From positions 73,155,116 through 73,219,115 of the forward strand of contig CM063502.1 in assembly GCA_032207245.1 (NCBI GenBank): a stretch of 64,000 bases of DNA, read 5' to 3'. A model generated the notes under the pieces. It saw nothing but the letters and a program-made list of their open reading frames with translations, was not told the DNA's origin and ran no database searches. Positions 24,119 through 35,584 of this stretch are shown here, piece after piece. A program made the translations under genes and the position numbers. Within the stretch, counting starts at the first letter, position 1. The number at the start of each line of letters is the position of its first letter. The stretch comes from Pardosa pseudoannulata (lineage: Eukaryota; Arthropoda; Arachnida; Araneae; Lycosidae).

Positions 24119-24585
24119 CTAAACAGATTAAAGATGCTTATTTCTCTATGATGAATTTTTATGAGGGAGCAGAAAGCATGAGATTAGGGCCTCTTATTTC
24201 ATATCACAAAAAATAGATGTATTTTTATATTTATTATTAATATTATTTGCATGTTTTTATTAGATCTATGTCTAATAAAATCATTAGTTTAATAGTATTT
24301 GCTAAATTATAGTGTCAAATTTCTGTTTTAAATATTTGATGCTTAACAGACTCATAAATACTTGAATTTTTAAATAAATTAACGCTATATTTATTCAAAT
24401 CAGACTTGTATTATTATTCATATTTATTAGTATGAAGAATCCATGATAAAGCAAAAACAAACCCACAGATTGTACGCTATAGTGATTCTTAAATTGAAAG
24501 AGTCTCAAAATTGAATTGTGTTCCGGGAATCTCAAGAATTTTACCACCTCTAATATAAGTCCATGTTAGCAACATAAAGATAGTA

Positions 24586-25188
24586 CCTGGTGGCCATAAT
24601 TAAACTGACAGTGCTCACAGTGATCTGTAGAACGATCTATTTGCGAGAACGAAGATACATTTTGTAGGAAGATCAAACAAGAAGGGGAACGAAGGATTCC
24701 GCGAAAAAACAAATTAGTTCTAAAAGTCACCGCTAGTGGAATATTTGGAGCTTTGTTATAGAAAATAGAGTGTAAACAAATGCAAATTAATACGGAATAA
24801 AATTATCTTTTACTATGCACATTTTCTGATTTGAAAATTCAAGAGCAATATGACAACACTTTTAATAAAGCGTAAAATCTACGTAAACACAGATAAAGTC
24901 TCGTGATCTGCAATATCAGATACGCTGAGGAGAAGTTGTTTATTCAAATTTCACGTTACATCCATTGCCACAATTAAGAAATTAATTCCCGTATTGATTT
25001 GCATTTGTTAACACTCTATTTTCTATTACACAGGGCCAAGTATTCCCCTAGTGGTGACTTTTGGAACTAATTTGTTTTTTTGCGGAATCCTTCGTCCCCC
25101 GTCTTGTTAATCTTCCTACAAAATATGGAGTCATTCTCGCAAATATATCGAGCTACAGAACACTGTCAGTTTAATTATGGCCACCCGG
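24586..25188. mobile_element. Foldback element with about 215-bp terminal inverted repeats
   Basis: The left arm runs from CCTGGTGGCCATAATTAAAC at 24586 to about 24800. The right arm, from about 24965 to 25188, is its reverse complement with scattered differences, ending GTTTAATTATGGCCACCCGG. Long shared blocks such as GAAGGATTCCGC, AACAAATTAGTTC and GAAAATAGAGTGT confirm it. TA follows on both sides (24584-24585 and 25189-25190), the target of Tc1/mariner-type elements. The 165-bp centre has no transposase. Confidence 0.88.
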
Positions 25189-25190
25189 TA

Positions 25191-27101
25191 TATAATGAAC
25201 TTTTAAGGTAGAAAGTTCATGGTAGATAGAGATGAAAAATATTAGTTTATAAGTAGAGTTATAGCGTCAAAATCTATGTGGTACATACGATTCGAAGATT
25301 TACTAAAGTAAATTAAAGAAAATCAGATGTTTCGGGGTTATTTTACATATGAAGAAGCTTACAGTTTAGTTAAAAGAGTGATAAACTTTAAAAAATGCAC
25401 TTCAAAACTAGAAAATAAATTTTAACCTTTAGCGCAAACTTTCATAGAGGAGATGTTTCATAAAGAGGTATATCAATTTCTTCCATGCTACAGTTCTAAG
25501 ATAGATATTTTGTTTCCAGGAATACATAAATATATATTAACAGTTACGGACTGACTTAAAAATTCTAAAGATGCAAATTCCATCGGGAATTTGTAGAAAA
25601 TTGTGAACAGATGAGTTAGTAATATAAAGCAAGAGAATTATTTTTTCAGAATGTGTTAAAAGTTTGGTTGCAAAATAACAACGTAAAATTGCTGTGCATT
25701 AAATCACTATAATTGATGCATGCCGAACCGTAAAAATTATCATTCATACCAAAGAAAAGCATATTTGCTACTAGATCGCTATACAACGCTTGTAGTAAAG
25801 TCATACTACTTGCAACACTGCATTTTATGCTTCTTTAAAAATAATTTCTGTACTAGAGAAATTTAATCGATCTTTCAGAAACGTTTTAAATTCTGATTTC
25901 CAGCGGCACATCCTTTGCTTTTTTTTCATTTTGTACTTTGTAACACGTAATTATTCTATGATTCAATAACAAAATACACACAATACATACTAGATAATCC
26001 CAATTAAAACATTTCAGCAATATTGACTTATTACAAAATCGTACCTTCGTTTACTAGTCATGTAATTCCATATAAGCGTTATTAATACATAATATAAATA
26101 AAAGTGACAGTTAGTTATGCATAAAAAAGCAATGTATTTTTTATATATTTTACATAAAATATATGTAATGAATTTCATTTATTTCCCTTTCTTATAAAAG
26201 GACGTTTTCTAAAGCAAATATTAACCTAATAACGTGTATAATATATTTTGGTTCTTAGATAGCATTTAAAAACTCTTGGGAACAAAATTAAAATATTTTT
26301 TGCCATACGAATTTTAATACCTCATCCTAATAGATTATTTTAACCTTAATTATAGTATGTAATCCGTTTTTTATCCATCACCCTTGTTTTGAGCTACTTT
26401 GATTTATTGCAAGAAAATTTTGGTATATATTTACAAGCACACATGAAGCTAGGCAATTTGCCCGCAGTTTAAAAATGTTGATTTTCTTTAAATTTATGCA
26501 TTTGAAATATACCTCTTTAATGTTTAGCAGAAATTTGGAAGGATTATTTCACTCAGTTCCAATTGTACATGTTTTTCAAAGCTGAAATAGTATGGCAAAT
26601 TTTTATTTACCCTCTTTGTCGTTCAAAACACCAAGATTGTAAGGGAAAAAATCCAAATGAGGGTCCAAGAAATGTGCCTGGAGGCACATAAAAAAGATCA
26701 TACTTTTATGATTCTTACAGTACATTCACGATCTTACATTAATTTGTTTCAGTTATCTCAAAATAAAATTTTTCGGAAATTCCATCCTAATTTTTTTATT
26801 TTGGTCTAGAAGTTCTCTAAATTTTGAATTTGTAATTAAAGATCTTATTTAAGAACCTAAAAACATTACTTCTTAGATTTGAACACAACTAATATGAGAA
26901 CGTTTTTCCATCCAACGATGAAATTAAGCTCCAATATTATTCATTGTCTTAAGAAAATTTTACTTTGTTCCGTTTACTGCCTATCAACAAAAAGTATTCT
27001 TGAATCATTTTATAAAGTGATGTCATTCAGTATATTTTAAACATTTAAGATTTCACAATTTTCAACAAATATTTCATTGCGACATTTTATACAGATTTTG
27101 A

Positions 27102-27102
<1 letters not shown>
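25191..27102. other. AT-rich sequence, no gene seen
   Basis: No open frame of interest, no repeat structure recognised. Confidence 0.6.

Positions 27103-27182
<80 letters not shown>
27103..27182. repeat. Compound microsatellite (TA)n(TG)n
   Basis: About 25 TA units followed by about 14 TG units. Confidence 0.97.
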
Positions 27183-27185
<3 letters not shown>

Positions 27186-28419
27186 ATGCGTTTCACTAAG
27201 CCTATCAATCTTACAGGGCATAATACAGTCGTTTTACTCCAAATGATTCAAAATTATCCACCATGGTATCTTTAAAACTGTATAGAATGTTAAATCTGTA
27301 AATTTATCTCAATAATTATTTATCGAGTAATGACTTTATGGAATAATGACTGCAATATTGCACACAATAAAAGAAAACGACCAACTATACTTACTAGTTT
27401 TTCTGCTGTCAGAATATGCGTCTGCATTCTTACTTTTAAAGACTTGATTACACTTCATATGATACTATAAATCTTCCAGCGAATGATAAAAGGAAATAAA
27501 TTACATATATTTACTTTCATGTATTTTAGTTAATATTCTTATTATCCTACCAATAATGAAAATGGGCCAAAGTGCATTTTGGCAATAGATACAACCATAG
27601 TCAGTAAATCAGTAATTTCTTATAATTGAAAAATAAACTTTAGACATAAAGAAGAGACATAATAAAAGAAAATATATTTTTTTTTAATTTGATGCGTAAT
27701 TGTTTCAAAACTTTAATAACTCGCTTGAAATAGCTTCTTATAAATTACACTAGAAAACAAAATATTCCGACCATGAAATATTAACGTTGTCTCACTAATG
27801 CTACTTTTAATGCTGAATTTATATAATAATCGAAATTTTAACATCACCTAAAGATTTTGCACAAGAACATGCTTTAAATATTTATTTTTGGAAATCTAAT
27901 TAAATTTTAATGTTGAATTTGTATAGAATGCAAAATTTAAATTATATCCAAAAAAATTTCTGCTATGAAAATTTGGTATATTATGAAGATTTTGTATAAT
28001 TCTAAAAACTCACTGGGAAAGATCATGATACTTCACGCTTCATTGTGCCACAACATGTATCTAATCTTTAACGTCTACATTATAGGAATGTCTATAACCA
28101 TGTCATCATTACTGCATTCTATACCAAGTAAAATTTTATTTTATCAATCTCATGATATATATTGAATCTTTAAGAGATTCGTTGTAAAGGAGCAAAAATT
28201 AATAGTAAGTAAATATCTCAAGAAAATTTCTCATTCATGAGGATAATTTCTCTTACATTTGAAGACAGCATTTAACAATCAACACGAGAATATGATAGAT
28301 CAAATATTTTACGTACCATGCTTTGGGTTTATAGTAGAGTACCAGATAACGACTAGGAACCCCATATCTGCTGCGTGTCTTGTGTTAAATGCCTAACAGA
28401 ATGAGCTAAATCCCATTCA
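27183..28419. other. AT-rich sequence, no gene seen
   Basis: No supported feature. Confidence 0.6.
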
Positions 28420-28660
28420 TTTTACCATACTCATGGTGTGGCATGAATAACAAGAACATTTATCTTATTTGACAAATGCAGTCCAAAACTTTCAGCATAT
28501 GGTCTTTCATCATTATACTTGCACGCATCATACCAATTTCTGAGAGAAAATATTTTTCGGAAGAGAAATTGTTTCACGTTATTATTAGGTATAGAGCAGA
28601 ATTGTTTTGCAGAGTAAATTGGGCTTCGTCACTGAATAATGCATTGGTCCCTTGTGTTCA
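28420..28660 (-). pseudogene. Possible decayed Tc1/mariner-type transposase fragment
   Basis: On the minus strand, NALFSDEAQFTLQNN is read near 28600-28645, resembling the second catalytic block (FSDE.F) of Tc1/mariner-like DDE transposases. About 50 codons on, a different stretch reads FGLHLSNKINVLV, where the family usually has a KINVWAGI-like strand. Frameshifts would be needed to join them. No terminal repeats seen. The call rests on short motifs only. Confidence 0.33.
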
Positions 28661-29399
28661 AATTTGATAATGACATTTAACTAGAAATCTTACGTTTAAG
28701 CGTAGAGATATGAAAAATTTCAAAGACCTGGAACACAAATCACTTTAGTTGATTCTCACTTTAGCTGAGTGTCTGGAAGATTTTTATCCAGAAGCTGTTG
28801 TAAGCTCGGATGAAACTTTGATGGCATAATAGTCATTTTTCCTAATTCCACAGTAGTCCCTCTTAAAGGAACAGGTACTGGTTTTATCATCAACCCACAC
28901 ACACACTAGTAAAAATGCTTAAAATCCTTAAAGGTGACATTAAAATTGTGCTAAACAGCAAACTCCTTATTTTGAAATTTTTTTACATTTAAAATGATAT
29001 CAATAGAATTCAAATTGAGAAACTATTGAAAATATATTTCACAATTAATAATGTATCTATTTCTTGAAGTTACCCCCACCTCAAAAAAGCCCTTTAATTA
29101 CATTTTATCATTTCTTTTAATTACATTCTAGCCTTTAATAACGAATAAACATGGAAAAATTATATTTTCCTGGGAAGATTGTGAAGCAAATTTGTAAGAC
29201 AATTTTGCATGTTTTTAATAATTCATTTTATGATGATATCTGTATGTAATACTCCAAAGTATATTTTATGCATACAGAATAAAGAATTTTTTACATTTAA
29301 TAGTTTTGAATTTGAAACTATAATATGCAATGAATGCGGAAGATTATTTAAACATATATGGTCAAACTTAAACGGTTTTATTTTCTTTTTAAATACTTT
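28661..29399. other. AT-rich sequence, no gene seen
   Basis: No supported feature; the edge of the B2 duplication is at about 29400. Confidence 0.6.
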
Positions 29400-29710
29400 C
29401 AAAATTTAATATCTTTTGAAAAGAAAGTATATTAATTTTCAACAATAAAGAAAAATTCTATTATTTAACTAGGATTTACTTCTTAATGTCAATTCTAAAT
29501 AACTGTGCTTAACTTTTGACAGACAAGAAGTATGATCTTAGAGATTTATTTCCATTAAATTTGAAATAAAGAATATTTGAAAATTTTGCAGAATTTGTTC
29601 CACTATTACACATAATATAATAGAAAAAATAATAAGATACTATCATTTACAAATACTATTTAATACTCTTTACATCAGTATTGTATTTATTGTAATTTTT
29701 ATGTTATAGA

Positions 29711-30781
29711 TACCATAAACAATATCAAACAAATAAATTATCTAGCGGTTACTTTTGAACCATATAAAACTTCTGGTGTCGCTCAGTGCTACAGATGTCA
29801 AAAATTTGGGCACTCTTCATTAAATTGTAGCTTAACTCCTCGGTGTCTTAAGTGTGGCGATAAGCACCGATCTAAAGACTGCACCATCCCTCCAGATAAA
29901 TTTAAATGTGCTAATTGCGGCGGGGGCCACACAGCCAATTTTAAGGGCTGCCCAATGCATCCTTCAAATCGTAAAGCTTCTAAAAATAACACTAACAGAG
30001 CTGCTGCTCCTCGATATATTCCTGCTCCCCCTCCCTCCCATAATGCTTGGGATCGGAAAAATAAAAATAGTGAATCGGATAAAAATTCTATTTCTTGTGA
30101 TGCTCCCTCGCGCCCTGACGATGTTAGTCTTCCGAGCACTTCTGGTGCTAGTAAGAAATTTAAAATATCAAATTCTATTAATGATAATGATTCAAAACAA
30201 AATTCTATTAAAAATTCAGGTTCTCACTCTAAAAGTAAACCAAAGACAAAATCTCAAACTTCTAGTGATGCTGCTAACTCAGCATCTTTTTTCGAACTAT
30301 TAAAATCCTTTAAGGAATTTACAAATGAATTTAATATTTCAGATATCATAACAATTTTCAAAGGAATTTCTACCATTATGAAATCTTCTAACGACACCTT
30401 CACCAAAATGTATGAAATATGTGACCTAATATCTAACACCTTCATTACTGAAAACAATGTCTCTGATCAATAATTTAATATTTTTACTTCTTACTTATAA
30501 ATATTTACATTATTTTTTAAATTTCTTACTTAAATCTGCTTATTTAATCCCAATTTCTTGTATTTTTTATTAAAATTTAGATATTTTTCTTTCTCAATTA
30601 ATTTTTATTTATTATTTTATATTTTATCCACATATTGTTAATTTATCTTATGTAACCGGCATTTTGATAACTCATAATATCATTCTGAACTGCTCCCATG
30701 TCATATTTGCTACCTTTCTAACTGGAGATATACCCTACTGGGTCAGGTGCTTCGTCAATTACCGTCCAATGGAGAATGATG
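29711..30781 (+). mobile_element. 5'-truncated LINE carrying ORF1 but no ORF2
   Basis: A 1071-bp insertion bounded by a 10-bp target duplication, ATGTTATAGA, at 29701-29710 and 30782-30791. B1 has the uninterrupted site near 8998-9007 (ATTTTATAGA). The insert begins inside ORF1, contains the rest of that frame to 30473, then about 300 bp of AT-rich 3' UTR ending in GATGATG-type short repeats. There is no endonuclease or reverse transcriptase, although a full LINE has ORF2 between ORF1 and the 3' UTR. It is therefore an internally deleted or half-LINE copy that was also truncated at the 5' end. It relies on another LINE for transposition. Confidence 0.88.
29712..30473 (+). CDS. LINE ORF1 (Gag-like) C-terminal part with three zinc knuckles
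   Basis: An open frame of 254 codons from the insertion edge to TAA at 30471-30473; the true start codon is lost by 5' truncation. Residues about 26-39 read CYRCQKFGHSSLNC (CX2CX4HX4C), about 45-57 CLKCGDKHRSKDC (CX2CX3HX4C), and about 68-82 CANCGGGHTANFKGC (CX2CX3HX6C). This trio is typical of ORF1 proteins of Jockey- and I-like LINEs, which bind element RNA in ribonucleoprotein particles. The C-terminal part is rich in S, N, K and P and ends in a more hydrophobic stretch (about 195-254). The frame is uninterrupted, so the copy is probably young. An internal methionine at 29955 would make only the tail. Confidence 0.88.
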   Translation, partial: TINNIKQINYLAVTFEPYKTSGVAQCYRCQKFGHSSLNCSLTPRCLKCGDKHRSKDCTIPPDKFKCANCGGGHTANFKGCPMHPSNRKASKNNTNRAAAPRYIPAPPPSHNAWDRKNKNSESDKNSISCDAPSRPDDVSLPSTSGASKKFKISNSINDNDSKQNSIKNSGSHSKSKPKTKSQTSSDAANSASFFELLKSFKEFTNEFNISDIITIFKGISTIMKSSNDTFTKMYEICDLISNTFITENNVSDQ

Positions 30782-30791
30782 ATGTTATAGA

Positions 30792-31143
30792 GAAAGATAT
30801 TTTATAGATAACATTATCCTCAAATTTAAATAATATAATATATTATTATCTCCTTATTCTCAATGCATTTTTAGGTAAAGTCGATCTGAAGTTTTCTTAA
30901 ACGAAAATCGATCAATGTCATGTCAGAGAGCCATCAAATTTCTATTACATATCAATTTTGGTTTCTTTCTGTCAAAGCGACATCCTTTATCTTATGAGGC
31001 TTTGGAGACGCTTGACACCTCTCGAAGACTTATGATAAGATTTAAGTAAGACTATTAATAAAGGCAAAATAAATTTCTTTAACTTTTGCTATAAAATATT
31101 TAAGAGTTTAAATATGTATTTGTTTTATGAAAAATAACTTTTC
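30792..31143. other. AT-rich B2 sequence, no gene seen
   Basis: Collinear with 9004-9325 and 10194-10215 of B1; includes the empty TTAA site at 31108-31111. Confidence 0.7.
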
Positions 31144-31166
31144 TTTTTTTTTTTTGGGGGGGGGGG
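31144..31166 (+). repeat. Homopolymer junction T12-G11
   Basis: Twelve T followed by eleven G. The B1 counterpart (10225-10240) has TTTTTTTGTAC and no G run. Confidence 0.97.
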
Positions 31167-32962
31167 CTTGTTACAGAGGACTGAGAAAAGTATTCTTTGT
31201 GATCTAAAGCAGAATAATAATTTTAGTAGATATTATAATTTGTAAAACAATTTTTCTTTAGAAATATATTACATTAATTAACAAATGTTTCAAATTATCG
31301 TAAATTATACTGTCAACAAGACCATTTGGATAGGAATTCTTTATTTCACTCTTCTTTCCTTCACTTGTAACCTAAGACTATAACCTATTACTTTTGTAAA
31401 CCTAATATCAAAAAATAAAACTTTGCAAAAGTACAGGTTTTATTCTTCCACGCTGAAAAAAATATTGCCTTATTTATACTTTCCTTTCATACCTAAATAA
31501 ATCTTCATAGAAAAGTTATAAAATATTATCTTTAAGATTATTTTATTCGTTTTAGGTTAAACCATTACATGAAATATCTAATGCATATTTTACTACAGCT
31601 TAAGATTTCATACGGGAATGCTATGCATAAAACGTATACAGAAATGAAGATGAAAATAGGTTTAAAAACAGTTTTGAAAGGAGAAAAGTAATATTAGGAT
31701 AACTTCCTTTGAGGTAGCACGATAATTTTAGTTTTCCTGTCTTGTTTAATAATTCAGTCAAATTCTCTTGACAAGTGACTAAATATATCCTAATAAAATT
31801 ATTAAATATAAATTATCTCTGAACAGAAAATGGGTATGTCCTCATAAGCAGTTGAGAATTTTTACTCCTTGCCTGAACTTATTCATTACCTTCATTATCC
31901 GATAGCTTTTCACTCATAACATCCTGGGCCTAATTTGTATGGAAAGTGGTTATAAACATTTATTATCCCTTATATTTTCTAAAAATAGAGATTACAGGTT
32001 ATGATTATAAAAATTTTCACCGAGGAAAATACTATAATGGTCAGAATTGGCATGCTCAGAAATATGTATTTTAGGACAACACTAAACACCAAGTTAGGCA
32101 ACATTTGACTTGAAATTTGTATATGAATCCCACTAAATTGTGAAATATAACCAAGAGTCAGGAAAAACTATGAGAACATTTGCAGAAAAGAGTGTTACTG
32201 TGGTCCTTTGTATAGCCGTGACTGGTTTAAAAAAAATTGTAAACGAATATAACACAGACTGGAGTTATATATTAAATACGTTATATAAGTAGTCCTGTGC
32301 TCTTTAAACTCTGCAAACTTAACAGAATATTTTTTAACGCGTGTGTTTCCCTCGATTTGTTACCAAGCGTGAAATAATTATGTAAATCAAAAGGATATCC
32401 GAAGAAGTGATAAAGTTAAATTATATTCAATTGTTTTGTTTTCTCTTTTGATTCGCATATAAGTTAAATAAAACAGATGATATCATTAAAAAGTAATTTA
32501 ATGGAAGATGTCGATAAAATTTCACACACGTTTTAAAAAAAACTAAAGATCATTAATCAGTTTATCCGACAGAAAATCAATATATAATGCATTTATTTCC
32601 CACCCGTTAAATGTATTAATGAAAAGATTTACAGTTTTGTGATTAATATTAAACAGAGTCAGTAAACATTTGGTCCTTATTGTTTGTGGAAGGCAAAAAT
32701 ATTATTATTACACACAAAGTAAATTATGAATTTTGAACCATTACAATTCATAAAAAAATGTATAACATTTTTATACAAATTCTTTTCAAATATAAGTTTT
32801 GTCAGAGTAGAAACCATCTCAAATTCAGTGAATTATTATTTCTAAGGAGGAAACAATAAATATGAAAATGTTTGAAATATGTTTATGGATTATAAAACAG
32901 AACAAAGAATTTGTTTATATTCCACTATATAATCATTTACAAATTAAGCCTAACATAGAAGT

Positions 32963-33096
32963 CGGAGTTCGTGGGTTCGAATTCCACAGTGGCATGGATG
33001 TTCGTAACCATTCGGAATCGGCTTCAAGCTCTAGGTACCGATCTCATTAGCCCTCGAATAGCAAAAAGTAGACCGTAGCACTCCAAACCAAACCAA
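32963..33096 (+). mobile_element. 5'-truncated tRNA-derived SINE with target duplication
   Basis: Same SINE family, starting inside the head at CGGAGTTCGTGGGTTCG, so the A box is missing while the B box (GGTTCGAATTCC) remains. It ends CTCCAAACCAAACC. The flanks ACATAGAAGT occur at 32953-32962 and 33097-33106, a 10-bp exact target duplication, so this is an insertion that was truncated at the 5' end on arrival. Confidence 0.88.
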
Positions 33097-33106
33097 ACAT
33101 AGAAGT

Positions 33107-35515
33107 ATAATTGTTTGAAAGAAGTTGAGTAATTGTAAATAGAAAAAAAAATATTTAAATGTATAAGTTGTACTTTTATAAAAAAATTTGCTTTCATATA
33201 ACTTTTGTACTTGTAGAACCATTCTCAAGAAAATTTGTTTATTTAAAATTAATATAAAACATTAATTGTTTGAAACTGGATAACTAATTTTAAAATAATC
33301 AAGAAAAGAAATTTCTAATGGGTAAGAAATTAAAGAAATGCAGATTTTGTGCAAATTACGTGACAGTTTGTTTTTATACATTAGATCGGGAAAAAGGTGA
33401 TTTGTGAAGGGATAACATTTTTGCACAATGAAATGTATAAACATTGCATTTGTTCATATTACTTGAAGAAAGAGATGAAAATAATATAGATTTTAAGACA
33501 AAACTAACTTTAAAGGGTCAAAATATATCTATAGGGGGCACATTATATTTAAGAAACTTTAAATTCGAGATTTTTTCCCTGATCATACGTCTTATCATAC
33601 CTTTTTCAAACATTATCGTAAATACATAGGATTTCCAGCCTTTGTTCTGTATTTTTTGCAATTAGTTTTTCTGAATTTGTTTTTAAAAATAATAAATTGC
33701 TTGTTTTTAAAAATAAGAGCATTTTTATATAAAGTGAAAATTGAGAACTTGTTTCAAAATTTTTTTAACTTTTTCTGACACATTGTGTGCAGACGTACAA
33801 CAAAAGTGAGTTTCTTTATTTTTTTTTTTTTGATTTTATGTAAAAAACAATTATAAGGTATAATTTTCTACCTATTTAAGTTTTTCAAAACATTAAAATA
33901 TATTACATTAGGTATTTAATTTTCAACAAAGCTAAAATAAAGTTTAAAAATTCCATTTCAATGCTATAAATAATAAATGAAATAAATAACACTGCATAAA
34001 GTAAGTAGGACTTCATTATAGATCTAAAATATATTTATTGTAAAAATTCTAAATCAATATGTGCAATATATTTTTATTAACAGTTCAAGCAATTTGAAAA
34101 AAAGCACCGTTTTCTGTAAAATACATTTAATTTTTGTATATATTTTTAAGGCTGTGATATAAAATAAGAAGGCTGGATAGTTTTTTATTTACTTGTGAAT
34201 TCCTTAAAATACGGTAATTACAGAGGGTAAAAATTTAGGAATATGAAAATTTGAGTGTTCCAAATAGAAATCTGGATTACAAATATTTATATGTAGTTTC
34301 CAAAATACGTGGAAAGAAGGTAAACGCCAATAACTTTTTATATTATAACAATATTTTAATGAAACAACTTTTACATGACAAAAAGATCTTTAAACTATAT
34401 TGTACAGTCATTTTTTGTCACCATACTTTTATCTGTGTGCCCTGAACATCTAAGTATTAATTCAATTTGATTTTGGAACGCCGAGAATGACGTCATTGTA
34501 ATAGCCACAATATTTATTTTCTACTTCATTAAGGATCTCATATTTTAAGTCGTCAATACCTCGATGCTTTTCAGCATAACCTAGTTAATTAATACCATCC
34601 CATATCTAGTAGTCGCAATACTTAATATCTGGGACAAGATACTGGTTCTCTGAGGCCGATCCCTCACTCCGCTGAGGTGTTATCAAGAAATTCTTGCATA
34701 TGACAGACGGAGTGAAGAGAAACACAATTTTTATTTTGTAAAGTTTTTCTTTATTCTTCTTCCACACTAGGCTATGTAGCATAGACTCATACCACTAAGT
34801 ACGTAGAATTATTTCTAATTACTAGAAAGAATTTCCCCAACTAAGTTGCACATTTCGCTTAACAGTATAAATGACATCGGTAGCAGTTTTCGGATGACAA
34901 CTCCAAGGTAAATCCACCAAACACTTCCCATGGTCATAAATTTATGCCAATTCAATATAGTCTAATCAATTAGAGAATACTTATAAATGTGTTTTAAATT
35001 TTTCTCTTTGTCAAAACAAATAATGTCTAGAACTAATGATAAGCACTTACCTCTTATCTTACTCTTGCATATTTGATCTCAGTTACCCTCTCATGCGTGC
35101 GCATGCTTATTTTCTATAAGTGATGAAAATAAAAGAAAATATTGTATTTTTTCCAGGTGGAAACATATTTTAATCTTATTTTCAAGTGCATAAAAGTTTA
35201 TAGTACGTTTATAAATCATTTACAATGCATAGTTGCAAAAAAAAAAAATCAAAATTTTTTTCAAAGAAAATTTAATACCTTTTTCTGCCACATAAACTTT
35301 ACTGCTTTAAAACATTCCTATTATAAAAAAAGGTATTGACGTTTACTTTCTTTCAAACATTTTGTGAAACCCTGAAAAGACACAGGAATTTCTGTTTCAG
35401 TTACATTGAAATATTTAAGAGATGAAAATATTTAATTTGAATTATATAAAAAAAATAAGTCAAAATTTAAGCATCCTGTATTTTCATAAAATATAAATAC
35501 ATTTATAAATTATAA
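33107..35515. other. AT-rich sequence, no gene recognised
   Basis: Contains a somewhat less AT-rich patch at 34480-34950 that includes two AATAAA-type signals on the minus strand and could be an old LTR, but no terminal repeats or target duplication were found. Nothing else supported. Confidence 0.55.
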
Positions 35516-35584
35516 ATACATTTTACAGTTGATAGCATCCTGTATTTTCATAAAATACAGGATGCTATCAACCGTAAAATGTAT
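35516..35584. repeat. Near-perfect 33-bp hairpin with 3-base loop
   Basis: Left arm 35516-35548 and right arm 35552-35584 are reverse complements at 32 of 33 positions, with loop CAT. The core GCATCCTGTATTTTCATAAA is also present upstream at 35471-35490 in direct orientation. It encodes nothing obvious. It could be a template-switch product, a young palindromic insertion or, less likely, a hairpin RNA. Confidence 0.95.

Larger units (their letters stand above)
29400..32643. repeat. Duplication block B, copy 2 (B2)
   Basis: Second copy of block B, interrupted by a LINE insertion at 29711-30781. It has the empty sites of two insertions found in B1: a single TTAA at 31108-31111, and uninterrupted sequence near 31930-31960 where B1 holds a SINE. 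Similarity ends where B1 passes into A2 (13944), so the breakpoint is visible in both copies. Confidence 0.9.

Noticed and set aside
32862..33050. 62-codon plus-strand frame
   Set aside because: Its second half is the truncated SINE; no protein similarity.
34480..34950. Less AT-rich patch with AATAAA signals on the minus strand
   Set aside because: No terminal repeats, TG...CA ends or target duplication; left as unassigned.
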